A stretch of 6,000 nucleotides of DNA from an uncultured Allomuricauda sp. (lineage in GTDB: Bacteria > Bacteroidota > Bacteroidia > Flavobacteriales > Flavobacteriaceae): assembly GCA_937911965.1 (NCBI GenBank), contig CALDPL010000408.1, positions 1 through 6,000 on the forward strand. Reading direction: 5' to 3'. The stretch's first letter is position 1. Every line of letters starts with the position of its first letter. The position numbers were made by a program, and so were the translations under genes. The notes under the pieces are model-generated. The model was not told the DNA's origin and did no database searches. It worked only from the letters and a program-made list of their open reading frames with translations. Below are positions 1-5,823 of this stretch, piece by piece.

Positions 1-63
1 TTGCCATTGGGCGAGTCTGCGACCCCAGAAGCCCGACCCATCGGCTCTGCCGTGGGTGGGTAG
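1..63 (+). CDS. Possible C-terminal tail of a TnpB-family RNA-guided nuclease (partial)
   Basis: Frame 1 on the plus strand is open from the window edge and stops at TAG 61-63, giving 20 residues that end in ESATPEARPIGSAVGG. The stop lies inside the GTAGTTCAC motif and the last dozen codons are made by the hairpin. From memory of the family, IS1341-type TnpB proteins often end this way: a short low-complexity tail with an 'xEA' motif, encoded by the right-end hairpin and finishing in Gly-stop. No catalytic RuvC residue or zinc-finger cysteine can be seen, because the diagnostic part of the protein is upstream of the window. The identification rests on the hairpin context and not on the peptide. 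Alternatives are a non-coding element end or the tail of an unrelated gene. Confidence 0.35.
   Translation: MPLGESATPEARPIGSAVGG
32..60 (+). other. Strong bulged hairpin at the mobile-element end (putative omega-RNA 3' stem-loop)
   Basis: Pairs are 32-34 with 58-60 (CCC/GGG), 36-40 with 53-57 (ACCCA/TGGGT) and 42-45 with 49-52 (CGGC/GCCG). This makes 12 Watson-Crick pairs around a 3-nt loop (TCT, 46-48), with single-base bulges at G35 and T41. No T-tract follows, so it is not a canonical intrinsic terminator. Known for the family: such stems in the right end serve both as the transposase recognition hairpin and as the last stem of the TnpB guide RNA. The fold itself is directly visible; its role is inferred. 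Confidence 0.75.
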
Positions 64-92
64 TTCACGCTTACTCGAACGCCTTTCAACTC

Positions 93-116
93 GGTCTAGG
101 TCCAGGTTCAGGCCTA
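93..116. repeat. Degenerate hexanucleotide tandem array (GGTCTA-like, four units)
   Basis: Four consecutive 6-mers read GGTCTA (93-98), GGTCCA (99-104), GGTTCA (105-110) and GGCCTA (111-116), all fitting GG-Y-Y-Y-A. On the minus strand the array begins at the stop codon of the barrel gene and supplies further in-frame stops (TAG GCC TGA ACC TGG ACC TAG). It fills part of the 45-bp spacer between that stop codon and the mobile-element end. It is short and degenerate enough to be coincidental. Confidence 0.4.
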
Positions 117-132
117 TAAATCGAATTTATAG
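114..132. repeat. Perfect AT-rich inverted repeat over the 3' end of the barrel gene
   Basis: CTATAAAT (114-121) and ATTTATAG (125-132) are exact reverse complements separated by CGA. The left arm contains the TAG stop of the barrel gene and the rest encodes its last residues (YKFDL). Stability would be low (one G-C pair per arm) and no U-tract follows on the minus strand, so a terminator role is doubtful. Beta-barrel C-termini rich in Tyr and Lys codons could produce such AT symmetry by chance. Confidence 0.35.
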
Positions 133-1862
133 CTTACCCCGGCCAAAGCCTGGAATCCCTGTACCCTGAAGTTGGCCCAACGTTGGTAGTCGCTGTTGGC
201 AATGTTTGAGGCCTTGACAAAAATGGAAAGTTGATCGTTGAACCTATACCCCAAGTGGGCATTGGCATCGAAAAACCCGTCCAGGGTCACGATCGTGGAA
301 GGGAATTCAAAGGGTTCCGCATTTTCCACGGCTTGGGACACCAAATCCTCCCGTTCACCAACATAGAATAGATTGGCACCCATAAACCACTTTTCATCGA
401 TCTGGTAGTCCAAAAACAGGGAACCCCTGACCGAAGGCAGGTTCCAGGCCGGATTGTCGGTTTCGGTGTCATAATCATAGAATTCCGCATTGACCCCCAC
501 GCTGAAGTTCCTGTTGACATCGAGGTTGAGCTCCCCAAATACTCCCAAGGTCTTTATGTCATCGTAGAACACTTGGAAGGAATTGCCATAAAAGTAGCTC
601 TTTTCATCATTCCTGATGTTGATCGGGTTCAGGTAGTACAATGGTCTTTTGTTTTCCGCTTTATAGGAACCCTTTAAGTTATAGCCCAAATTGGGCAACA
701 ATTGGCCCTTAAGGCCCAGATAGCCATCGTACTGTTGGTCGGTGGGCATGATATCCAGGGTGGGCGACATATAGGGATTCCCCTCCACAAAATCGTGATA
801 GGAATTCTGCTTCAATTGGCCCTCAATGCCCCCATAGGCGATTACCTGATCTTCCATGACCCTATAGGAGGCCGTGACGGCCGGGTAGATGTAGAAGTTG
901 CCCTCACTGTTTTGGGTATCCAGACCGTAGACGAGATTGGCCCCTAAGTTCAAGGTCAGTTCATCCCGTAATATCAAAATACTTGGAGAAATCCCAGCTT
1001 GCAGATGACCGTAGTCGATTCCCCCCATATTGGTGGTATTGTTCAGGGATGCATTCTTAAAATTGCCCCCCACATAATCCAGCTTGGCCGAAACGGTGAA
1101 CAGCTCACCGCCTATGGGCAGTTCCAAGCTAGGATGGACCATCAATCTGTTTTCACCCGATTGGGAGGCATCCCAAAACCGTCTCAACAACAGGTCTCCC
1201 TGTTTAAAAAAAGAATCCTCCATGTTTATATTGGCCGCCAACTCCGCGTTGAAATAGTTCTGTTTTGCATCCATGGAGGAAATGATTTCATCGCTATAGG
1301 CCCCATGTTCGATCCCATACCAATGATAGAGCCGATGGGCAAGGCCCAACCTGGCCCCCCAATCCATATGGCGTTCCCTTTTTCCATAGGAAAGATTGAG
1401 GTCGGTTTTGTAGAAATCGGTGTCCAAAGGGGTCGAATCCAAATTCCCCCTGGAGGAATTGTGGGTCAGGCCCAGATCCAAGAGGTCCCCGCCCCGATTG
1501 AATTCCCTACTGCTGTAAAAGTCCACCAAGGCGTTGTTGTAATTGCCCAATCCAACGGAAGCATAGGAGTTGTACAATTTGGGCGGAGGGGTTCTCTTTA
1601 CCCCGGAAGCCTTTCCCTTGGCCGGGGTGAAGGTGGAGGCCACGGGCACCGAAAAGATGCTGTAGGTGACCTTCTTTTTCTGAAGATCCATGGAATCGAT
1701 GGCCTTGGGCAGTGTTTTTATCTTGAAGGCATCGGAAACAGTGGGGGAATAGGGTTTGACCACGGTTACCGTTTCCGTTCCGATATCGTCTTTCTCCTGT
1801 CCGTACAGGCCAACACAGAGGCCTAAAAAAAATAGGGAGGATATGTGGATTCTCTTTAACAT
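114..1862 (-). CDS. TonB-dependent-receptor-like outer-membrane beta-barrel protein without a full plug domain
   Basis: The 582-residue product should sit in the outer membrane. Residues 1-21 form a type I signal peptide (basic MLKR, hydrophobic core, ...GLYG before Q22). Residues ~30-48 hold a conserved-looking segment, ETVTVVKPYSPTVSDAFKI, then a Pro/Lys-rich linker to ~95. From ~97 (LYNSYASVGLGNYNNALVDFY) to the end there are alternating amphipathic strands with many Tyr, Asn and Gly, ending GVSYKFDL. Full TonB receptors have a ~120-residue plug and usually exceed 700 residues. Here only ~75 residues precede the barrel, so it may act as a plugless porin-like or export barrel; transport by TonB is not shown. 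The gene starts 13 bp after the TPR gene and is surely its operon partner. The leader AATAAAACGAGACAATAC before ATG has no Shine-Dalgarno, as usual in Bacteroidota. The substrate is unknown. Family placement is likely, exact function is not. Confidence 0.8.
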   Translation of the reverse strand: MLKRIHISSLFFLGLCVGLYGQEKDDIGTETVTVVKPYSPTVSDAFKIKTLPKAIDSMDLQKKKVTYSIFSVPVASTFTPAKGKASGVKRTPPPKLYNSYASVGLGNYNNALVDFYSSREFNRGGDLLDLGLTHNSSRGNLDSTPLDTDFYKTDLNLSYGKRERHMDWGARLGLAHRLYHWYGIEHGAYSDEIISSMDAKQNYFNAELAANINMEDSFFKQGDLLLRRFWDASQSGENRLMVHPSLELPIGGELFTVSAKLDYVGGNFKNASLNNTTNMGGIDYGHLQAGISPSILILRDELTLNLGANLVYGLDTQNSEGNFYIYPAVTASYRVMEDQVIAYGGIEGQLKQNSYHDFVEGNPYMSPTLDIMPTDQQYDGYLGLKGQLLPNLGYNLKGSYKAENKRPLYYLNPINIRNDEKSYFYGNSFQVFYDDIKTLGVFGELNLDVNRNFSVGVNAEFYDYDTETDNPAWNLPSVRGSLFLDYQIDEKWFMGANLFYVGEREDLVSQAVENAEPFEFPSTIVTLDGFFDANAHLGYRFNDQLSIFVKASNIANSDYQRWANFRVQGFQALAGVSYKFDL

Positions 1863-1875
1863 GTATTGTCTCGTT

Positions 1876-4800
1876 TTATTGATTGTCCGGTTGAACCGAA
1901 GAGTTGCTTTCGGCCTCCTTGGCCTTTACAATGGCGAGTTCGGTCCTGGCTTCCTCGACTATTTCCCCGTAGTCGGTGAAATTGGAGATTACGCTTTCCA
2001 GGATATAACTTGCCTGGAAGGCATCTCCCAGTCTGTGGAAGTTTCTGGCCATGATCAACAGTCCCTTTCCGGCCCATTTCTTATACGATGCATAGTCTTT
2101 TGCCAATTTCTGCACCGATGTATTGGAAGCCTCAAAGGCCCCGTCCCTGTGCTTGAAATAGGCATCATAGTACCAGGCCTCGGCCGCGAGTTCCCCACTG
2201 GCGATCTCCCTCACTTCCCCATAGGCCGTTTCGGCCAAGGCCTCATTGTCCGTGGCTATGGCCGACCTGGCGATCATGATCTTTGCATCACTTTTGATCC
2301 GGTCGTCTATTTTTGGGGCTTCCAACACTTTTTCGGCATAAGCTATGGTCTGGGCATAATCTTTCTGACCGTATAGGCCCTTCATCAGATTGGACTGGGC
2401 AAAGGTTCTGTTCTCGGGGATATCCGCTGTGGCCTCCAGCCGCTTGAGAAAGGGTATGGCACTGGCGTAGTCTTGTTTTTCCACATAGATCTCACAGACC
2501 CGGGTCAAGGCCTGTTCGGAGTATTCCCCATCACCTCCCTCGGCAACGGCCAAGTATCTGGGCAGGGCCTTGTCCCTATCCCCTTTGGCAAAATAAAGTT
2601 GCGCCAGGGCAAAGTTTGCCCCTTGGGTGTGCAATCCCCTGGGGAACTCCCTTAAATAATCCTCGAAACCGCGTATCGCCATATCGGGTTTGCCCTCGAC
2701 CTGTTTGCGGTGGGCCGATTCATAACTGGCCCGATCCAATTCGGCATCGGTGACCTCTATGAAGTCCAGGTTTCTGGCCCAAGCGGCATACTCGCTGACC
2801 CTGCCTTCATCCACATAGATCAGTTTGGCCGTCGCCACGGCCTGTTTCGCTTCTTGGGTATTGGGGTATTTTCCGACCACTTCCTTCAATTTGTCCAAGG
2901 CCTGTTGGTTCCTTCCGGCATTGTAATGCACCAGACCCTGTCTGAGCATCCCCTGGGGGGCGAACCTGCTCCTTGGGTACTCTTCCACCAAACGATCATA
3001 GGTCCCAAGTCCCTGGTTCTCCTGTTTGTCATTGATATAGGTGTTCCCAAGCTCAAAAAGGGCATCATCCCTTAGGGAGGAACCGGGATAGCGCTCCAAG
3101 AATTCATTCAGACCCTCTATCTTGGAGGCCGTTCTTCCAAGGAACCCATCGCTTAGGGTCGTTTGAAAGGCGGCATAGGCCCGCTCGGGGCCGTTGAACT
3201 TGGAGGCTTCCTCGTAGGCCCTTATGGCCAATTGGTACTTGCTGCCCACAAAATAGCTGTCTCCCAAACGCAGATAGCCGTCGTTCTTGATCTGTGCCTC
3301 CAGGGTATTGGAATTGACCACCTTCTGAAAGTGGTCAATGGCCTTGTCGTACTGCTTCAGTTTAAAATAACAATACCCGAGATTATAGTCCAACTGCCCG
3401 TATTCCTGAAGGGTTTTTGCTGCCGGCAACCCTTGGAAACGCATAAAATCGTTCAAGGCCTCCCCAAATAGGCCCAGGCCATAGGCCGTTTCGGCCTTCC
3501 AATAGAGGGCCCGGGCCTCAAATTCCTTGTCCGACACATTGCCCAGGGACTTGGTAAACGCTTCCAGGGCCGCTTCCCCTTTGTTTTCCATGAGCAGTTC
3601 GATGCCCCTGAAATAGGCTACTTTCTGATAGGTCGACGCACTGGCGTAGTTCCTGTTTCTTTCCAAAAGTTCCATGGCCCCCTCGAAGTTCCTGGAGGTG
3701 ATGTAGGAATCCACCAACAGCTCCTGTATTTCCGCTTGGCGGGCATCTTTTGGATATTTTTCAAGATAGCCGATCAGCACCTGGGGAACCGGCTCAAAGG
3801 CGTTTCCGATTTCATAGCCCAAACGGGCGTAGTTCAACAGGGCATCCTTTTGGATTTCGGCACTGAAGTCCATTTGGGAGGCATTGCGGAAGGCGTTCAG
3901 GGCCTCGGGCTTCCGTTCCAGTTTCAAATAACATTCCGCCAAATGATAATATGCGTTTTGGGCCACGTTGTCATTGCCCCCAATGATCTTGTTGAACTGT
4001 TGGATCGCATTTTGATAATCCCCCAGTTTATAATGGCTGTACCCCAAAAGGTAGTAATCCGTATTGCTGAATTTCCCCCGCTTGCCCTTATACTGTTCCA
4101 GATAGGGGATGGCCTCCCCGTAGCGTTCCAGGTTGAAAAGGCTCTCCCCTATGATCTTGTTGAGTTCGGAAGCTTCCTGCCGATTGGACTTGGGAAGCTG
4201 TTTTTCCGCCATTTCGATGGCCTCTTGGAAATTTCCCAGTTTAAAGTTCATATCGGCCTGGTAATAGGAGAGCTTTTCATCGAGCAATTCCGGATCGGTG
4301 ATCTGGTCGAATCGGGCAGTGGCCCCTTCGTAATCATCCTTTTCGTAGGCAATGTACCCCAGGTAGTATTTTGCCTGGGACCCATATTTTTGGGAGGTCG
4401 CCACCTTGTTCAGGAAAGGCTCAGCTTCGGTGGGCCTTTTGGAGGTGTACAGGGCGTATCCATTGTTGAAGTTGAAGCGGTCCCTTTCGGCCAGGGACAT
4501 GGAGGTGACATCCACTTTTTTGTACCACTTTAGGGCCAAGGGATATTTTCCCGTTTCAAAATAGTAATCGGCAACGTCCAAAAACGCTGAATTTCGCTTG
4601 GTGGAAGTGGGATAGCGCTCCACAAAATCCTCCATCAACTTGTCCGCCCCGACCTGGTTCAGGCGAATCGCCGCATTTGCGCTGTAATAGGCGGCATTGG
4701 CCTCGGTCTCCCCGTCCGGGGTGTTGGCCTGTATCCTTTGAAAAATATTCTGGGCGGCCTGGTATTGGTTGTCGTTGTACAGGGCCAGGGCATCCTGATA

Positions 4801-4899
4801 GGCTTTGTTCCCGTGGACATTGATTTGGGTCTCCTGTGCGGATACCACAAAAAAGCTACCCAGTACAATGGGCAGGAAAAGATAGTTTTTTCGATTCAT
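1876..4899 (-). CDS. Large secreted tetratricopeptide-repeat (TPR) protein
   Basis: The 1007-residue product carries an N-terminal signal peptide (residues 1-21, NRK followed by a hydrophobic core to VVSA before Q22). It has no lipobox and no later membrane segment, so it is probably soluble in the periplasm. TPR-type helical hairpins run almost throughout. Clear ones lie near residues 30-60, 105-130, 175-200, 280-305 (YYLLGYSHYKLGDYQNAIQQF), 313-340, 503-530 (DYNLGYCYFKLKQYDKAIDHF), 540-565, 610-640, 650-678, 760-785, 795-822 and 940-970. Several are followed by 'YP' helix ends (ERYPTS, EKYPKD, ERYPGS, EEYPRS, GKYPNT), as in BamD/CpoB-type envelope TPR proteins. The tail after ~990 is polar and likely disordered. 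TPR proteins are binding scaffolds and no enzyme motif is visible. The gene is first in an operon with the outer-membrane barrel gene 13 bp downstream, which suggests a periplasmic partner of that barrel. ATG at 4897-4899 directly begins the signal peptide. The specific function is unknown. Confidence 0.9.
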   Translation of the reverse strand: MNRKNYLFLPIVLGSFFVVSAQETQINVHGNKAYQDALALYNDNQYQAAQNIFQRIQANTPDGETEANAAYYSANAAIRLNQVGADKLMEDFVERYPTSTKRNSAFLDVADYYFETGKYPLALKWYKKVDVTSMSLAERDRFNFNNGYALYTSKRPTEAEPFLNKVATSQKYGSQAKYYLGYIAYEKDDYEGATARFDQITDPELLDEKLSYYQADMNFKLGNFQEAIEMAEKQLPKSNRQEASELNKIIGESLFNLERYGEAIPYLEQYKGKRGKFSNTDYYLLGYSHYKLGDYQNAIQQFNKIIGGNDNVAQNAYYHLAECYLKLERKPEALNAFRNASQMDFSAEIQKDALLNYARLGYEIGNAFEPVPQVLIGYLEKYPKDARQAEIQELLVDSYITSRNFEGAMELLERNRNYASASTYQKVAYFRGIELLMENKGEAALEAFTKSLGNVSDKEFEARALYWKAETAYGLGLFGEALNDFMRFQGLPAAKTLQEYGQLDYNLGYCYFKLKQYDKAIDHFQKVVNSNTLEAQIKNDGYLRLGDSYFVGSKYQLAIRAYEEASKFNGPERAYAAFQTTLSDGFLGRTASKIEGLNEFLERYPGSSLRDDALFELGNTYINDKQENQGLGTYDRLVEEYPRSRFAPQGMLRQGLVHYNAGRNQQALDKLKEVVGKYPNTQEAKQAVATAKLIYVDEGRVSEYAAWARNLDFIEVTDAELDRASYESAHRKQVEGKPDMAIRGFEDYLREFPRGLHTQGANFALAQLYFAKGDRDKALPRYLAVAEGGDGEYSEQALTRVCEIYVEKQDYASAIPFLKRLEATADIPENRTFAQSNLMKGLYGQKDYAQTIAYAEKVLEAPKIDDRIKSDAKIMIARSAIATDNEALAETAYGEVREIASGELAAEAWYYDAYFKHRDGAFEASNTSVQKLAKDYASYKKWAGKGLLIMARNFHRLGDAFQASYILESVISNFTDYGEIVEEARTELAIVKAKEAESNSSVQPDNQ

Positions 4900-4939
4900 A
4901 GTGTTCTACGCTGTTCTCGATTGACTTATAGGATAACGA

Positions 4940-4972
4940 CAAAATTGGGGCCAAAGTATGTTCAAGTACAAA
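4940..4972 (-). promoter_or_regulatory. Candidate Bacteroidota promoter for the TPR-barrel operon
   Basis: Reading the minus strand, TTTG (complement of 4969-4972) is followed after 21 nt by CAATTTTG (complement of 4940-4947). The latter matches the Bacteroidota -7 consensus TAnnTTTG at all but the first base. Transcription would begin around 4935, leaving a leader of about 35 nt before the ATG at 4899. The 21-nt spacing equals that of the ppgK promoter candidate in this window. A competing -7 box, CATCTTTG (complement of 4969-4976), lacks a well-placed upstream TTTG. Confidence 0.45.
4945..4955 (+). repeat. 11-bp inverted-repeat arm flanking ftsE (left copy), TTGG-GG-CCAA dyad
   Basis: TTGGGGCCAAA at 4945-4955 recurs as its exact reverse complement at 5735-5745, so the two intergenic regions beside ftsE carry the same 11-mer in opposite orientation. 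The core TTGG-N2-CCAA has dyad symmetry, the form of a small operator half-site pair. This left copy overlaps the spacer and -7 region of the candidate operon promoter. GGCC-rich words are frequent in this genome (TTGGCCC also occurs inside the barrel gene), so chance is a real possibility. Confidence 0.3.
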
Positions 4973-5019
4973 GATGTGCAAAATGCCAATACAATAATGG
5001 GGAATATTTGTGAACTTAG

Positions 5020-5027
5020 TACCTTTA
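5020..5027 (+). promoter_or_regulatory. Weak candidate -7 element for ftsE
   Basis: TACCTTTA matches TAnnTTTG at seven of eight positions and lies 17 bp before the ftsE ATG, which would give a very short leader of about 12 nt. No TTTG or TTG is found at the expected distance upstream, and an alternative, AATATTTG at 5003-5010, has the same defect. The ftsE promoter is therefore only tentatively located. Confidence 0.25.
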
Positions 5028-5044
5028 ACCACAAAAGCCGTAAA

Positions 5045-5728
5045 ATGTCCGAGACCATAGTCAGTTTAGAGGATGTCGCCATTTTCCAAGAGGAAAACCT
5101 GATTCTCAACCATCTTGACCTAAGAGTGAAGAAAGGGGAATTTGTCTACATCATTGGAAAAACAGGAAGCGGCAAGAGCAGTTTCATGAAGACCTTGTAC
5201 GCGGACCTTCCCCTACGGCAGGGTTCGGGACAGGTGGTCGGTTTTGATCTGAAATCCCTTAAGGAAAATGAAATTCCATTTTTAAGGAGAAAATTGGGCA
5301 TAGTGTTCCAGGATTTCAAATTACTTCCCGACAGGACGGTCAACAACAACCTTCTCTTTGTCCTCAAAGCCACAGGATGGACGGATGCCTTGGAGATGGA
5401 CAAGAAAATCGAGGAGGTCCTGGACAAGGTCGGAATGAAGACCAAAGGATTCAAGTTCCCCCACGAGCTCTCTGGAGGGGAACAACAAAGAATTGCCATA
5501 GCCCGGGCCCTTTTGAACGACCCCGAGTTGATCCTGGCGGACGAGCCCACGGGCAATCTGGACCCACAGACCAGTGTAGAGGTCATGAAAGTACTACAGG
5601 ACATCAACCAAAATGGGCGGACCATCATCATGGCCACCCACGACTATGCGCTGATCCTGAAATATCCCCACAAAACCCTGAAATGCGACGACAGCAAGGT
5701 TTTTGAGGTGGTACAAAAGGCAATCTAA
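5045..5728 (+). CDS. ftsE: Cell-division ABC transporter ATP-binding protein FtsE
   Basis: This 227-residue cytoplasmic ATPase is a complete small ABC nucleotide-binding domain. Motifs in order: Walker A GKTGSGKS (residues 38-45), Q-loop Q89 in [13 protein letters not shown] (the FtsE/LolD-type 'FQDFxLLPDRTVxxN' stretch), signature LSGGEQQR (142-149), Walker B LILADEP with catalytic E167, D-loop NLD (171-173) and H-loop H199. From family knowledge, FtsE pairs with the membrane protein FtsX and uses ATP to switch on peptidoglycan hydrolases at the division site. No ftsX is adjacent, so FtsX must be encoded elsewhere. The start at 5045 ([14 protein letters not shown]) fits the length of FtsE proteins. 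The frame stays open upstream to an ATG at 4958, but those 29 residues show no conserved features and cover the divergent promoter region. No Shine-Dalgarno is present (ACAAAAGCCGTAAA before ATG). LolD-like ATPases are the main alternative. Confidence 0.88.
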   Translation: MSETIVSLEDVAIFQEENLILNHLDLRVKKGEFVYIIGKTGSGKSSFMKTLYADLPLRQGSGQVVGFDLKSLKENEIPFLRRKLGIVFQDFKLLPDRTVNNNLLFVLKATGWTDALEMDKKIEEVLDKVGMKTKGFKFPHELSGGEQQRIAIARALLNDPELILADEPTGNLDPQTSVEVMKVLQDINQNGRTIIMATHDYALILKYPHKTLKCDDSKVFEVVQKAI

Positions 5729-5752
5729 GGGAGTTTTGGCCCCAAACGTCCC
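5729..5752 (+). terminator. Hairpin immediately after ftsE, possible 3'-end structure
   Basis: GGGA (5729-5732) pairs with TCCC (5749-5752). GTTT (5733-5736) pairs with AAAC (5744-5747) and G5738 with C5743, giving about 9 pairs with bulges at T5737 and G5748 and a short GCCC loop. It begins at the base after the ftsE stop codon. No T-tract follows, so it could be an RNA-stabilising stem or a factor-assisted end instead of an intrinsic terminator. The TTTGGCCCCAA at 5735-5745 within it is the right copy of the 11-mer that also occurs, inverted, at 4945-4955. Confidence 0.3.
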
Positions 5753-5755
5753 CAT

Positions 5756-5774
5756 GGGAAAGCAAGCTTTGCCC
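5756..5774 (+). other. Second hairpin in the ftsE-ppgK gap
   Basis: GGGAAAG (5756-5762) pairs with CTTT-G-CCC (5767-5774, G5771 bulged) around CAAG. It is followed 12 nt later by TTTTT (5787-5791). The distance to the T-run is too long for a classical terminator. Its 3' arm contains the TTTG (5768-5771) taken as the -33 box of the ppgK promoter, so the symmetry might mark a regulatory site. Both readings are tentative. Confidence 0.25.
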
Positions 5775-5800
5775 CGAGCCCGAAAATTTTTGTTACTTTG
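5768..5800 (+). promoter_or_regulatory. Candidate Bacteroidota promoter for ppgK
   Basis: TTTG (5768-5771) is followed after 21 nt by TTACTTTG (5793-5800), which matches TAnnTTTG at seven of eight positions. Transcription would start near 5805, giving a leader of about 20 nt to the ATG at 5824. This is the best promoter match in the window and indicates that ppgK can be transcribed independently of ftsE. Confidence 0.55.
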
Positions 5801-5823
5801 TTAAAACAAAACAACTTCCCTCT

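Larger units (their letters stand above)
1..68 (+). mobile_element. Right end of an IS200/IS605 (IS1341-like, TnpB-type) element, body lies left of the window
   Basis: Seen: an AGAAGCCC segment (27-34) leads into a strong bulged hairpin (32-60), directly followed by GTAGTTCAC (60-68). From family knowledge, a GC-rich hairpin entered by GAAGCCC and closed by a GGG-TAGTTCAC-like sequence is the usual right end of TnpB-carrying IS200/IS605 elements. In these the hairpin overlaps the 3' end of tnpB and forms the 3' part of the omega-RNA. Inference: the element reads left to right, ends near 68, and most of it (tnpB, perhaps tnpA, and the left end) is outside the window. An isolated right-end relic would look the same. 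The exact boundary is uncertain by a few bases. Confidence 0.55.

Noticed and set aside
1..113. A tRNA or other small RNA gene at the left edge
   Set aside because: The sequence has a single long bulged stem-loop and no cloverleaf arms; the mobile-element end explains it better.
3..119. 38-codon plus-strand frame 3 open from the window edge to TAA at 117
   Set aside because: Composition (many Arg, Cys, Gly, Pro, no pattern) does not resemble a protein end, and it runs through the element boundary into the end of the opposite gene.
999..1826. 275-codon plus-strand open frame antisense to the barrel gene
   Set aside because: Its translation is Gly/Ile/Pro-rich with no domain, and it mirrors the codon pattern of the minus-strand gene, which has a signal peptide and barrel features.
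1796..1862. Cys16 in the barrel-protein signal peptide as a lipoprotein lipobox
   Set aside because: The preceding residues (LGL) do not fit the L-[AS]-[GA]-C pattern and the cysteine is inside the hydrophobic core; type I cleavage before Q22 is more likely.
2221..3496. Identical 16-mer ATAGGCCGTTTCGGCC at 2221-2236 and 3481-3496, exactly 1260 bp apart
   Set aside because: Both are in the same frame of the TPR gene and encode the same AETAY stretch with preferred codons; best explained by repeat-like protein sequence and codon bias, not a mobile or regulatory repeat.
3736..4533. 265-codon plus-strand open frame opposite the TPR gene (others at 2473-2655, 2710-3075, 3163-3471)
   Set aside because: These are antisense shadows of a clear 1007-residue TPR reading frame; no recognisable motifs, starts or promoters of their own.
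4958..5044. Upstream ATG that would lengthen FtsE by 29 residues
   Set aside because: The extension has no conserved features, lies across the divergent promoter region, and makes FtsE longer than its family; 5045 is the better start.
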